Positions 8,226 to 17,162 are shown, numbered from the stretch's first letter. The stretch: 64,000 bases of DNA from Rathayibacter sp. SW19 (GCF_030866825.1 NZ_CP133020.1:248001-312000); one strand, 5' to 3'. Translations and numbers: made by a program. The notes: generated by a model not told the origin, from the sequence alone.

Positions 8226-8268
8226 GCGGCGTATCGAGGCGGGGAAGAATTCCGCCTCGATACGCTGC
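8226..8268 (+). terminator. Intra-operon hairpin after the binding-protein gene
   Basis: Arms 8226-8242 and 8252-8268 form a 17-bp stem with one G-U pair and a 9-nt loop. There is no U tract. It lies between the lipoprotein and ATPase genes, where such stems usually stabilise the binding-protein mRNA or attenuate downstream transcription. The arms contain CGTATCGAG, as in the dispersed palindrome, so it may be a short relative of that family. Confidence 0.6.
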
Positions 8269-8320
8269 CGAAACCATCGCATGGTTCACCTCGAGCCGGC
8301 GGATGACATGGAGGATTTCG

Positions 8321-9925
8321 GTGGGCATTTCCACGAATACCGGTGTCGTATCCCTCAGGAACATCACGAAGACGTTCCCCGGCGTCGTCGCGAACGACAA
8401 CGTCTCCTTGGATATCCGAAATGGGCAAGTCCACTGTCTGCTCGGCGAGAACGGTGCAGGCAAGTCCACGCTCATCAGCATCCTCGCTGGCATGCAACAG
8501 CCTGACTCAGGTTCCATTGAGATTGATGGCAAGGTTGTGCACATCGGGTCGCCCAAGGCGGCAATGAATTATGGCATCGGCGTTGTGTATCAGCATTCGA
8601 CTCTTGTGCCGACCCTTTCGATCATCGAGAACTTGATGCTCGGTGAATCCGGGCTTCTGTTGAACGTCAAGCGAGCGACGGCCCGCCTTGAAGAGCTCTC
8701 GGGGCTGCTCGGCACATCGATCGATCCGCACGCCAGTACCGGTGAGCTCGGCCTCGGGCAACAGCAGCAGGTGGAGATCGCCAAGGCGATGTGGACAGGT
8801 TCTCGACTCCTCATCTTGGACGAGCCGACGTCGATGCTGACACCACAGGCCATTGACTCGCTTGCGGAGAGCATCTCTCGGTTGAAGGCCGAAGGCCTGG
8901 CAGTAGTCTTCATCACGCACAAGCTACGCGAGGCATACATGATGGGTGACTGCGTGACGGTGCTGCGCTCGGGCAAGAATGTCGGATACATCTCCCCGGA
9001 GCAGATGGCTTCACTTTCCGAGAGTGAAGTGCAGTCGACGATTCTTGCTGCCATGTTCGGGGAAGACCTCGGTTCGACCGGCAGCCTTGAAAACGCCGCG
9101 GATCTGGCGGGCGCGGCCGAGAGTGTGCGAGAAACCGCGGCGATCGACTTCAGCAAGAGACCCACGCGATTGGAGTTGTCGAACATAGCGACAGTCGGCA
9201 AGACGATGGATGTTGTGGTCAGCGATGTCACCCTCCGCATCCGTGAGGGTGAGATATTCGGAATTGCGGGCATCGACGGTCATGGCCAGACAGGGCTGGC
9301 GGAGGTCGTCGCGGGGCAGCGCACTGCCAGGTCCGGGACGGTGTCCCTGGACGGGGTAGACGTGACCGCAATCGGTGTTCGTGGGCGCCAGGCACTAGGG
9401 CTCCGCTATGCGACAGATGATCGCCTGCACGAGGGAACCGTTGGCGGTCTGAGCGTCGCACTCAATTTCATGCTCAAGCGCATTGGAGAAGCGCCGTTCT
9501 GGCGCTGGGGTCGCACGAACATGCACGCAATCGACGCAGAGGCACAGCGTCTGGTTAATGAGTATGCGATTCACACACCCACTCTTGCCACCCGCGCCGG
9601 GGCGCTTTCCGGTGGGAATATCCAGAAGATCGTTCTAGCACGTGAACTCGAGACCGGCGCCAAAGTCTTGGTGGCCAACAAACCGACGTATGGATTGGAT
9701 CTGAAGACAGTTCAGCTTGTGCACGATCTGCTTACCGCTTTTGCAGCGGACGGAGGAGCGGTGCTGCTGATCTCAAACGAATTGGACGAGCTGATCGAAT
9801 TGTCTCACCGCATCGGTGTCATCTCGCGCGGCCGAATTGTGGGGACGGTCGACAACGACGACAGGAAGACGGCCGAACGGGTCGGCCAGCTCATGATCGG
9901 TGGTGGTGAAGATGGCGCAGAATAA
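8321..9925 (+). CDS. Double-domain ABC importer ATPase (BMP/nucleoside-type)
   Basis: Energises the importer with two ATPase halves in one chain of 534 residues. Half one has Walker A GENGAGKST (42-50), signature LGLGQQQQVEIAKAM and Walker B LLILDEPTS. Half two has the degenerate Walker A GIAGIDGHGQTG, signature LSGGNIQKIVLAREL and Walker B-like VLVANKPTYGLD, the usual layout for sugar/nucleoside-type importers. I chose the GTG at 8321 because GGAGG lies 6 nt before it; the ATG at 8303 has no clear site. It follows the binding protein after a hairpin and overlaps the start of the first permease gene. The long stretch around residues 230-290 between the halves is a linker. Confidence 0.9.
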   Translation: MGISTNTGVVSLRNITKTFPGVVANDNVSLDIRNGQVHCLLGENGAGKSTLISILAGMQQPDSGSIEIDGKVVHIGSPKAAMNYGIGVVYQHSTLVPTLSIIENLMLGESGLLLNVKRATARLEELSGLLGTSIDPHASTGELGLGQQQQVEIAKAMWTGSRLLILDEPTSMLTPQAIDSLAESISRLKAEGLAVVFITHKLREAYMMGDCVTVLRSGKNVGYISPEQMASLSESEVQSTILAAMFGEDLGSTGSLENAADLAGAAESVRETAAIDFSKRPTRLELSNIATVGKTMDVVVSDVTLRIREGEIFGIAGIDGHGQTGLAEVVAGQRTARSGTVSLDGVDVTAIGVRGRQALGLRYATDDRLHEGTVGGLSVALNFMLKRIGEAPFWRWGRTNMHAIDAEAQRLVNEYAIHTPTLATRAGALSGGNIQKIVLARELETGAKVLVANKPTYGLDLKTVQLVHDLLTAFAADGGAVLLISNELDELIELSHRIGVISRGRIVGTVDNDDRKTAERVGQLMIGGGEDGAE

Positions 9926-11030
9926 CGCTTCACGATTCCGCCGCGGCGTCAACCTATTCATCCGATCGGTCCTACCAGTAGTATTAGCGCTCTTGGCCGG
10001 TGCAATCATCTTGTGGGCGCTCGGCAAGAATCCGTGGGTCTTCTACGCCGACATCGCGCAGAACGGTCTCGCCGACGGCAACTGGCAGAACAGCCTTGTA
10101 ATGATGTCACCGTTGTTGATCATTGGGATTGCACTGATTGTGGTGTTCCGAGGTCAACTGTGGAATCTCGGGTACGACGGCCAGTATCTGCTCGGGGCGG
10201 TCTTTGTCGCCGGCTTTGGACCATACCTGACTCAGCAGATGCCGCTTGTGCTTGCATACTTGGTATTGAGCGTGGGTGCAATCGTCGTGGGAGCGATCTG
10301 GACACTGATACCGGCTTGGTTAAAAGCGATATACGGTACGAATGAGATCATCACAACTCTGGTCATGTCGACAATCGGTGTCGGCATCGCCAATATTCTG
10401 ATCAAGAGTGTCTTTCAGGATCCGAAGGTGGTCACCCCCCAGACAGCAGAAGTCCCGCTGAACTCGATGCTTCCCTATATCCCCGGAACCCAGGTGCACA
10501 TCGGCTTTATCGTCGCCATTGTGGTCGCGCTCGTATTCCAGTTCATTCTGACGCGCACATCGTTCGGCCTCCGACTCGACATCTACGGCTCCAATCCCAA
10601 GGCCGCTCGGCACATCGGCATCAACTCGCGGTGGATGGTCGTTGTCCTGTTCTTGATCAGCGGCGGGCTGATAGGGCTCGCAGCATCGATCGACATGCTC
10701 GGACAGTGGGGTTACCTACGGGCCAACTGGAACCCTTCCTATGGCAATGCGATATTGCCGTTCGTGTTCCTGGCTCGGCTCAGCCCTCTGGCGTCGATCC
10801 CATTTATCGCGTTCTATTCGGTGTTTGCAACGGGAGCAACGATTGCCTCACAGCAAGCTGGACTTTCAGTCGACTTCCTCATGGTTGTCGTAGCGCTGAT
10901 CCTCGTGTTCATGACGCTCACCGAATATGTGGGCACCAAGCGTGATCTTGGCCAAAGCTACCTGCCTGACGAGTTGAAGAACGCATTCCGCCACCCCGTA
11001 GGTCTACGCACGAGAAAGAGCGTGTCATGA
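9912..11030 (+). CDS. ABC importer permease 1 (BMP/nucleoside-type)
   Basis: Integral membrane permease of 372 residues with about ten hydrophobic segments, for example LPVVLALLAGAIILWALG near the N-terminus. Motifs of this permease family are visible: TNEIITTLVMS and the region GSNPKAARHIGIN that contacts the ATPase. The ATG at 9912 lies inside the end of the ATPase gene. The longer reading from 9900 adds only four residues through GTG codons. It overlaps the next permease gene by 4 nt (ATGA), so the two are translationally coupled. Confidence 0.88.
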   Translation: MAQNNASRFRRGVNLFIRSVLPVVLALLAGAIILWALGKNPWVFYADIAQNGLADGNWQNSLVMMSPLLIIGIALIVVFRGQLWNLGYDGQYLLGAVFVAGFGPYLTQQMPLVLAYLVLSVGAIVVGAIWTLIPAWLKAIYGTNEIITTLVMSTIGVGIANILIKSVFQDPKVVTPQTAEVPLNSMLPYIPGTQVHIGFIVAIVVALVFQFILTRTSFGLRLDIYGSNPKAARHIGINSRWMVVVLFLISGGLIGLAASIDMLGQWGYLRANWNPSYGNAILPFVFLARLSPLASIPFIAFYSVFATGATIASQQAGLSVDFLMVVVALILVFMTLTEYVGTKRDLGQSYLPDELKNAFRHPVGLRTRKSVS

Positions 11031-11962
11031 CTGATCTGCTGACACCCACATTTCTGGCCACCTTCATCGTCGGCTGCCTTATGGGTGCGATGCCCCTGAT
11101 GCTTGCGGCCCTTGGGGAGACCATTGGCGAGCAATCTGGCATTCTGAACCTGGGCATCGAGGGAATGATGCTCGTCGGTGCGTACGTCGGGTACGTTGTG
11201 GCTCTCGGTACCAATTCCCTGTGGCTTGGGATGCTGGCAGGCGCGTTCGCAGGTGCCGTCCTTTCGCTCGTAATGCTCGTGCTCAATGTCTGGCTCGGAT
11301 TGAATCAGATCGTTCTCGGAATTGCGATCACGTTGGCCGGCACAGGCATCACGAGCGTGCTCTACGATCAGTTTTACGGTGCCAAGAGCCCGCGCGTTGC
11401 CAATCCGGTTGATTGGGCGATACCAGGGTTGTCAAAGATTCCTGTTCTGGGCGATTCGATTTTCAGCCAGTCTGCGATCTTCTGGGTGGGCTTGCTGCTT
11501 GCCGTCGTTGTGGCCTTGGCGTTGAAGAAGACCAATTGGAGTCTGAGCATTCGAGCGGCTGGTCAAATGCCTGCCTCCCTCGACGCAGCAGGTGGAAGCG
11601 TCATGCGCACTCGATCGCAGGCAGTGCTGCTCGGCGGTACATTCGCCGGTCTCGGCGGGGCTTATCTTTCTCTGATCTCCACGGGCGCATTCACACCGGT
11701 CATCACGAATGGCCTGGGTTTTGTGGCGATCATCGTCACCATGGTCGCGAATGGGCGCATTATCTGGGTCGCAGCGATGTCGTTCCTTTTCGGCCTCACG
11801 GTCTCATTCGGGACGGTGCTGCAGCTAACCAGCGTGAACATTCCGACTGACGTCATCGGGATGCTTCCATACATTGTCGTGATGATCGTCCTGATCATCT
11901 TCGCCCGCAGCGTGTATATCTCACCGGCGCTCGCCGCGCCGTACACCCGCGGCGCTCGATGA
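11027..11962 (+). CDS. ABC importer permease 2 (BMP/nucleoside-type)
   Basis: Second membrane subunit, 311 residues, with about eight to nine hydrophobic segments. It shows the family motifs GETIGEQSGILNLGIEGMML near the N-terminus and AAGQMPASLDAAGG in the cytoplasmic coupling loop. It pairs with the first permease to form the channel. Its ATG overlaps the TGA of that gene, and the transaminase gene follows after 57 bp on the same strand, tying import to the first catabolic step. Confidence 0.9.
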   Translation: MTDLLTPTFLATFIVGCLMGAMPLMLAALGETIGEQSGILNLGIEGMMLVGAYVGYVVALGTNSLWLGMLAGAFAGAVLSLVMLVLNVWLGLNQIVLGIAITLAGTGITSVLYDQFYGAKSPRVANPVDWAIPGLSKIPVLGDSIFSQSAIFWVGLLLAVVVALALKKTNWSLSIRAAGQMPASLDAAGGSVMRTRSQAVLLGGTFAGLGGAYLSLISTGAFTPVITNGLGFVAIIVTMVANGRIIWVAAMSFLFGLTVSFGTVLQLTSVNIPTDVIGMLPYIVVMIVLIIFARSVYISPALAAPYTRGAR

Positions 11963-12019
11963 CGCGTTGTCTTCTCACGCCGCTGACCTATTCGTCGAAC
12001 ACAAGAGAAAGGCACACAG

Positions 12020-13177
12020 ATGTCGCAATTGGATTTCACGTTGTCGGCGGGTCCCACGATGGCCTCCGCTCGTACGCTCGCCGCGCTTGGCTCTCCGATC
12101 ACCTATCACTATGACCCCGACTTTCTTGCTGTGTTCCAACGCACACAAGAAAAGGTGGCGCAGATTTTCAAGACGACCAACGATGTCATCCTGATGCAGG
12201 GTGAGGCAATCGTCGGGCTTGAAGGCGCCGCGCGATCGTTGACCCGGCCGGGCATGCACGTGCTCAACTTGGTACAGGGAGTTTTCGGCAAAGGCATGGG
12301 ATATTGGCTGACCGAGTTCGGGGCCGTGCTGCACGAGGTCGAGGTCGGCTATGACGATGCGGTGTCCCCGGCCGTCGTGGATGAATACTTAACGGCGCAT
12401 CCCGAGATCGAGCTGTTGACGATTGTGGCGTCCGAGACGCCATCCGGCACCATCTCCGACGTGTCGCTACTTGGCCCGATTGCACAGAAGCATGGTGTGC
12501 TTACGCTAGTTGACGCGGTCTCCGGCATCGGCGGCATGGAGTTCGAGACGGATGCCTGGGGGCTCGATATCTGTGTGGCGGGTGCCCAGAAATGTTTGGG
12601 AGGGCCTCCCGGTGTCGCGTTGATCTCGGTCAGCGACGCTGCGTGGGAGTCGATTCTCGGCAATGCTGCAGCCCCGCGTGCGTCTTATTTGTCGTTGATC
12701 GACTGGAAGGAGAAATGGCTCGAGGGCGGAGCATTCCCGTACACCCCATCCGTCTCGGATATGCACGGGCTCGAGTCCGTTTGTGATCAGCTGCTGGAAG
12801 AGGGCCTGGAGAACTCGATAGCTCGACACCGTGATTCGGCACTCGTGACGCGCGCGGGAGTGCGAGGCATGGGGCTCAAGTTATGGCCGACCTCCGACGA
12901 GATTGCCGCGACGTGCGTCACTTCGGTCAGGCTGCCAGATGCGGTCGACGCCCTGCAGTTGCGCAGCCATATCCGCGATCGTTACGGAGTAATGTTGTCC
13001 AGCGGTCAGGGTGCCGGTAATCTCATCAGAATCGCGCATATGGGCCCAACCGCAAGCGGGCTGTACCCAATAGTTGGATTGTCCGCGCTCGGTCGCGCAC
13101 TCGTTGATCTCGGCCAGCCGGTGGATATCGGCACAGGGATCGCAGCCGCTCTGGAGGTCTTGAGTTCACAGAAATGA
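12020..13177 (+). CDS. Pyridoxamine-pyruvate transaminase-like class V aminotransferase
   Basis: PLP-fold class V aminotransferase of 385 residues, proposed to convert pyridoxamine plus pyruvate to pyridoxal plus alanine. SAGP opens the chain, GEAIVGLE at 61-68 contains the Glu typical of PPAT, and Lys191 in GAQKCLGGPPG is the Schiff-base lysine. Stretches APRASYLSLIDW, PYTPSVSDMHGLE and RIAHMGPTA match the M. loti enzyme as I recall it. One substrate-site Arg of that enzyme (in SSGRG) appears as Gln330 here, while the second (Arg337) is kept. Ureidoglycine- or alanine-glyoxylate transaminases are the alternative. Last structural gene of the importer operon. Confidence 0.8.
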   Translation: MSQLDFTLSAGPTMASARTLAALGSPITYHYDPDFLAVFQRTQEKVAQIFKTTNDVILMQGEAIVGLEGAARSLTRPGMHVLNLVQGVFGKGMGYWLTEFGAVLHEVEVGYDDAVSPAVVDEYLTAHPEIELLTIVASETPSGTISDVSLLGPIAQKHGVLTLVDAVSGIGGMEFETDAWGLDICVAGAQKCLGGPPGVALISVSDAAWESILGNAAAPRASYLSLIDWKEKWLEGGAFPYTPSVSDMHGLESVCDQLLEEGLENSIARHRDSALVTRAGVRGMGLKLWPTSDEIAATCVTSVRLPDAVDALQLRSHIRDRYGVMLSSGQGAGNLIRIAHMGPTASGLYPIVGLSALGRALVDLGQPVDIGTGIAAALEVLSSQK

Positions 13178-13229
13178 CGACCGCGCTCTTTTTCATTCGT
13201 AAGAGCTGTTCCGGCAAAGAGGAAGTGGG

Positions 13230-13991
13230 ATGATGGTGGTCGCCCAACGCACCAAGGGTGTTGACAGCGCGCGTCGCGTACTTGAAATCTTGTTGCAGTT
13301 CACCGACAGCAAGCCGGAATTGACGATAGACCGGCTTCTCGAAGCGCACGATATCTCGCTACCCAGCGCATACAGATATATTTCTCTCTTACGAGAGATG
13401 CATCTGATCGAAGAGCACAACAAGGGGACGTTCGTGTTGTCCCCCCGGGTTCTGCAACTCGCTCGTGCGGCGGAAGCCACACTCGACTACAAAGTGGAAG
13501 CGCAGCCCATACTCAAACGATTGACGGATCAAACCGGCGAGACCTCGCTGTATCTTCGACGGATCGACGATGCCGCCGTGTGCATCGCCATCGAGGAGAC
13601 GGACCACGCTATTAGCATCTCCTTCAACCCCGGGCACATGATGCCGCTTCATGCAGGCGCAGCGGCCAAGACGCTATTGTCTGATCTGAGCCCGGCCAAG
13701 CGCGAGCTGTATTTCAGCCGACTCAAGCCTTCGCTTGCGAAAAAGGTTCAATCGCAGCTGGTCATAGAGCTCGAGCAGATCCGGCTCAGCGGATACGCCG
13801 AAAGCCGGGGGGAGGTCGACGACGGCGTATGGGCGTGCGCGTCCTCCGTGTACGTGCGTAAGACGCAGATCGGTGCTATTTCGGTCGTCGCGCCTGCATA
13901 CCGCGTCGGAATCGAGAAGCGCGAAGCCATCGGCCACGCCGTACGGGAGGCAGCCGCAAAGCTGGAGAGCGTATTGGTGGCTCTGGGCTAA
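13230..13991 (+). CDS. IclR-family transcriptional regulator
   Basis: DNA-binding regulator of 253 residues with an N-terminal winged helix-turn-helix (about 5-68: SARRVLEILLQF ... LPSAYRYISLLREM) and a C-terminal IclR effector domain (GHMMPLHAGAAAKTLLS, YAESRGEVDDGVWACASSV). It lies 52 bp after the transaminase gene and is the only regulator in the B6 island, so it is the best candidate for controlling both strands of the cluster, perhaps through the shared promoter element. AGAGGAAG precedes the ATG at 13230. Its end overlaps the convergent YbhB gene by 4 nt. Confidence 0.88.
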   Translation: MMVVAQRTKGVDSARRVLEILLQFTDSKPELTIDRLLEAHDISLPSAYRYISLLREMHLIEEHNKGTFVLSPRVLQLARAAEATLDYKVEAQPILKRLTDQTGETSLYLRRIDDAAVCIAIEETDHAISISFNPGHMMPLHAGAAAKTLLSDLSPAKRELYFSRLKPSLAKKVQSQLVIELEQIRLSGYAESRGEVDDGVWACASSVYVRKTQIGAISVVAPAYRVGIEKREAIGHAVREAAAKLESVLVALG

Positions 13992-14443
13992 CGACTGTAT
14001 GTACCCACCAGGCGGGCCTGTTCGATGATGGCGTCGGCATACCGACTGAGGAAAGTTTCGCGATCAGGCTCACCCGAAACGCTTCGACTGAGCGCGTACA
14101 CCCAGAAGTAGTAGTGATGTTGTCCATGCCCCTCCGGCGGCTGTGGACCGAACCACTCGGAGCCGCCCGTCCCGTTCGGTGCGGTGCGCACTCCATCGAC
14201 GGTGAGATCGACAACGGATGAGCCTTTCGGAAGTCCGTACACCACCCAATGTGTAAAACCATGCGCCAATGGCGCGTCGGGGTCGTGACAGATGACCGCC
14301 AATTCGACTGTGCCTTCCGGTGCGCCGGAGATCGTGAGGGTGGGAGCGATGTTTTTCCCATCGGCTGCGTGTTCGTCGGGGATCCGCCGCAGTGGTGCGA
14401 TCGTCGGGCTCGCGATCGCGAGTTTGTCGATGAAGAGTGCCAT
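13988..14443 (-). CDS. YbhB/YbcL-family (PEBP-like) protein
   Basis: Phosphatidylethanolamine-binding-protein fold, 151 residues. Conserved blocks are DGKNIAPTLTISG, VICHDPDAPLAHGFTHWVVYGLP and the region around GPQPPEGHGQHHYYFWVYAL. Bacterial members are cytoplasmic or periplasmic small-ligand binders of unknown role. No signal peptide is seen. AGGA lies upstream of the ATG. It is the last gene of the minus-strand B6 operon, 28 bp after the AAMS hydrolase-like gene. Its part in the pathway is unknown. Confidence 0.85.
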   Translation of the reverse strand: MALFIDKLAIASPTIAPLRRIPDEHAADGKNIAPTLTISGAPEGTVELAVICHDPDAPLAHGFTHWVVYGLPKGSSVVDLTVDGVRTAPNGTGGSEWFGPQPPEGHGQHHYYFWVYALSRSVSGEPDRETFLSRYADAIIEQARLVGTYSR

Positions 14444-14471
14444 GGTGGTATTCCTTTCGTCAGGTCATCAG

Positions 14472-15320
14472 TCAGCGAGATGGCCAGGTCGTGTCGAGGA
14501 TACGCGTGAGTTCCGCTGTGACCGCATCCGGCTGTTCTTCTGGGACATAGTGATCTGCGTCGTCGATGACGACCCACCGGGCTTGTGGGCGCGCGTCTTG
14601 CGCAGTCTGCCAGGCGGCCTCGCTGACAATCGCGCTGTCCACGCCGCGCAGGCAGGTCATCGGAACCGATACGTCGCGAAACTCCTGATCCCACGGTGTG
14701 CGCAGACCGGCAACGAGTTGCCGCATCGCGAAGGCGGGGGCCAACGGCACCCAATTGCTATCCTCCATCTGCCGGTAGCCCCATTTCGCCCGACGACTGA
14801 CTGCCGCCGGTGGCATTCGAGGGTAGCGACCGTGAAGGTACTCCTCGATCGCGGCGATGTCGGTGAAACGTCGGTCGCCACCTGCGACTCGCGCATCCAA
14901 TGCATCGAGCACAGTCGATTCCACGTATGGAGTGTAGTCGACGGCCATAACCGCCGAAACGCGCTGTGGATGCCTCGAGGCAGCGATCCATGCATTGCGG
15001 GCCCCCAGCGAATGACCGGCAACGATCGCGCGCTGGATCCCCAGCGCGTCCAGCACCGTGATCACGTCGGCGGCGAATGATGCGCCGTCGTATCCGACCT
15101 CGGGCTTGTCGCTTCGGCCGTGGCCGCGCTGATCGATCGAGATGACTGTGGCGCGAGACGCGAGCGCGTCGGCGATCGGCTCCCACACCGCGTGGTTGGC
15201 GGAGGTACCGTGCAAGAGAAGCACGGCCGGCCCTGCGCCGACCGTGCGGAATGCAAGATTGACCTCGGCGCCGCGTGTGCGGCGGAGGCCGCTCTCGTCC
15301 GCTGTGACGCCGATCATCAA
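14472..15320 (-). CDS. Alpha/beta hydrolase, probable E-2-(acetamidomethylene)succinate (AAMS) hydrolase
   Basis: Proposed last step of the pathway: hydrolysis of AAMS to succinic semialdehyde, acetate, ammonia and CO2. Length is 282 residues. The oxyanion loop region HGTSANHAVWEP is at 37-48, then DQRGHGRSDKP, and the nucleophile Ser104 lies in AGHSLG. Asp128 (AVDYTPYVE) and His257 (DDADHYVP) complete the triad. These positions are within two residues of the triad reported for the M. loti enzyme (Ser106, Asp130, His258, from memory). Other alpha/beta hydrolase roles are possible on sequence alone. The gene starts inside the stop of the FHMPC dehydrogenase gene (4-nt overlap). Confidence 0.82.
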   Translation of the reverse strand: MMIGVTADESGLRRTRGAEVNLAFRTVGAGPAVLLLHGTSANHAVWEPIADALASRATVISIDQRGHGRSDKPEVGYDGASFAADVITVLDALGIQRAIVAGHSLGARNAWIAASRHPQRVSAVMAVDYTPYVESTVLDALDARVAGGDRRFTDIAAIEEYLHGRYPRMPPAAVSRRAKWGYRQMEDSNWVPLAPAFAMRQLVAGLRTPWDQEFRDVSVPMTCLRGVDSAIVSEAAWQTAQDARPQARWVVIDDADHYVPEEQPDAVTAELTRILDTTWPSR

Positions 15321-16249
15321 ACTGGAGTGGTTGTGGCGAGCGCCTTGCGAACAGCCACCAGTCCTCCGCCGATCGCTGCGCGGGTGGCGTCGACGTCGCC
15401 GGGGCCGTACTGGTACAGTCCTCCTCCAGACTTGAAGCCGAGCTTGTCCTCAGCGATCAGGTCGGTGATCACTTGGGGGGTGTCCGTGCTCGCGTCAAGT
15501 TCTTTGTTGAGGTAACTCGAGACGCTCTTGTAAATGTCGAGCCCCGCCATGTCGAGTAGTCGCATTGGGCCGACAACAGACAACTTGTAGCCGATGCCCC
15601 ATTTGACGCAGGTGTCGAGCGCGTCCTGAGTGACGATGCCTGCCTGCAGCAGAGAGAGGCACTCGCGCATGATTGCATAGAGCACCCGGTTCTCAACGAA
15701 ACCGGCGATCTCGTTCTCCAGCACCGGGTGGTAGCCGAACGCCTTCACGATCTCGAGCACACGCGTGGCCGTGCCCTGTTCGGTCTTCACGCCGGGGATG
15801 ACCTCGATCATCGGAATCAGATGCGGTGGGTTCGACCAGTGCATCCCGATGAAACGGGCAGGATGCTTCAAGGACTCTGCCATTGTGGAGATCGGGATAC
15901 CAGAGGTATTGGTGGCGATGATAACGTCGGGGGCAACGAGGTCCTCGATCTGTGCGTGAACGGTTTTTTTCAGTTCTGGTATTTCCGGCACCGCTTCTAT
16001 GACGAACTCGGTACCGTCAAGCGCCTGCGTGATATCAGTGTGGAATGCCACAGAACCCCCGGCGGTACGGTCGCCGCCGATGCTTTCGAGCACAGTGGTG
16101 GCCACTGCGCATGCCTTTTCCGCACGCTCGAGCGCATCGGCGCTGATGTCGTAGACGCGCACCTGCACGCCGGCGTAGCTGAGTGTGGCCGCGATGCCGG
16201 GTCCCATCGTTCCCGATCCGACAACAGTGGCGGTTGTGGGAAGACTCAT
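15317..16249 (-). CDS. FHMPC 5-dehydrogenase (3-hydroxyacyl-CoA dehydrogenase family)
   Basis: NAD-dependent enzyme of 310 residues proposed to oxidise 5-formyl-3-hydroxy-2-methylpyridine-4-carboxylate to the 4,5-dicarboxylate. The Rossmann loop is GSGTMGPG (11-18). The segments HWSNPPHLIPMIEVI, GFVENRVLYA, LDTCVKWGIGYK and LLDMAGLDIYKSVSS are nearly the same as those I recall for the M. loti FHMPC dehydrogenase, so this call is stronger than a plain hydroxyacyl-CoA dehydrogenase assignment. It overlaps the hydrolase gene by 4 nt and follows the decarboxylase gene by 78 bp. AAGAGAG lies upstream of the ATG. Confidence 0.88.
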   Translation of the reverse strand: MSLPTTATVVGSGTMGPGIAATLSYAGVQVRVYDISADALERAEKACAVATTVLESIGGDRTAGGSVAFHTDITQALDGTEFVIEAVPEIPELKKTVHAQIEDLVAPDVIIATNTSGIPISTMAESLKHPARFIGMHWSNPPHLIPMIEVIPGVKTEQGTATRVLEIVKAFGYHPVLENEIAGFVENRVLYAIMRECLSLLQAGIVTQDALDTCVKWGIGYKLSVVGPMRLLDMAGLDIYKSVSSYLNKELDASTDTPQVITDLIAEDKLGFKSGGGLYQYGPGDVDATRAAIGGGLVAVRKALATTTPV

Positions 16250-16327
16250 GATGTTGCTCTCTTTCTGTCGTGGGTACGAAACTCTTCTGGGTAAGAACCG
16301 TGGTGGGTAAGTCGAATCGTCAGACGG

Positions 16328-17089
16328 TCAGACCGATGCGATACCGAAACCTTGCATGGCTTCGACACGGTCCAGTTTGCGGTTGAAGTACATCCAGTAG
16401 TTGCGCTGTGCTTTCGGGGGGTAGATTCGCCTGAACTTTTCGATGCTTTCATCGTGGTCTGGAAGATCGAAGCTCGCGGCGCTGGCGATGAGGTCGAGTT
16501 GGAACTTCGCTGCCTTCTCGAGGAAGATCCCGGCCAGCGTGGCGCTGATCACGTCGCCCCCGACGAACGCAATGCCGTGGTGTGCAAGCAGGATCGCTTC
16601 GGCTGAGCCGAGCTGCTGCGCAACCGAGACGCCGAGGTCGACCGTCGTGATGATATGGCTGGTTTCGGTGAATCGCGGCACGCCGTCTTTCGCGAACCAC
16701 ACGCCGTGGTTGTTGTAAGGCCCGAGCGTGAGGTCGGTAGCGCCAAACACGGTGGAGTAGTGCGCGTGCGAGTGCCCGACTACGTTCACATCCGCACGCG
16801 CCCGCATGATTTCGGCGTGCAACGGCCACTCGATGTGGCGCAGCCCTTGGCCCTCCAGTACATTTCCGTCGAAGTCGATGAGGATGAAGTCGTCGCCGCC
16901 GACCTCCGATAGAGCGAGATTGCCACGCTTGAGCCAGAGCCCGCGACCGAACGGGTCACGGTAGGAAAGGTGGCCCATCGACATGTCGCCGTGGCCTTCC
17001 AGTTCAAGGATGCGATGTGCCCGAGCGACCTCGTACAGCGCGTTTCCGATCGACTCGTCCTGATGGTACTGACCTGGGGTGTAACTCAT
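16328..17089 (-). CDS. HMPDC 4-decarboxylase (class II aldolase family)
   Basis: Metal-dependent class II aldolase-fold protein, 253 residues, proposed to remove the 4-carboxylate from 3-hydroxy-2-methylpyridine-4,5-dicarboxylate. Metal ligands are visible as His106 and His108 (GHSHAHYS) and His170/171 (LAHHGIAFVGG); Glu93 (PLHAEI) is the usual acid residue. Class II aldolases and ribulose-phosphate epimerases share these marks, so the specific call rests on the neighbours, which encode the preceding and following pathway steps. GAGAGG precedes the ATG. It sits between the DUF1185 gene and the FHMPC dehydrogenase gene. Confidence 0.85.
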   Translation of the reverse strand: MSYTPGQYHQDESIGNALYEVARAHRILELEGHGDMSMGHLSYRDPFGRGLWLKRGNLALSEVGGDDFILIDFDGNVLEGQGLRHIEWPLHAEIMRARADVNVVGHSHAHYSTVFGATDLTLGPYNNHGVWFAKDGVPRFTETSHIITTVDLGVSVAQQLGSAEAILLAHHGIAFVGGDVISATLAGIFLEKAAKFQLDLIASAASFDLPDHDESIEKFRRIYPPKAQRNYWMYFNRKLDRVEAMQGFGIASV

Positions 17090-17162
17090 ATCTACCTCTC
17101 CGTTGAACTAGGGATGGCGCCGGACTAACCGTGGCGCTGAGACAATCGACGCTGGCTCTTTG

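Noticed and set aside
7105..11962. Importer assigned plainly as a nucleoside transporter
   Set aside because: Family membership allows it, but no purine genes are in the island, while a B6 transaminase ends the operon and the promoter element is shared with the lactonase operon. Kept as the alternative, not the main call.
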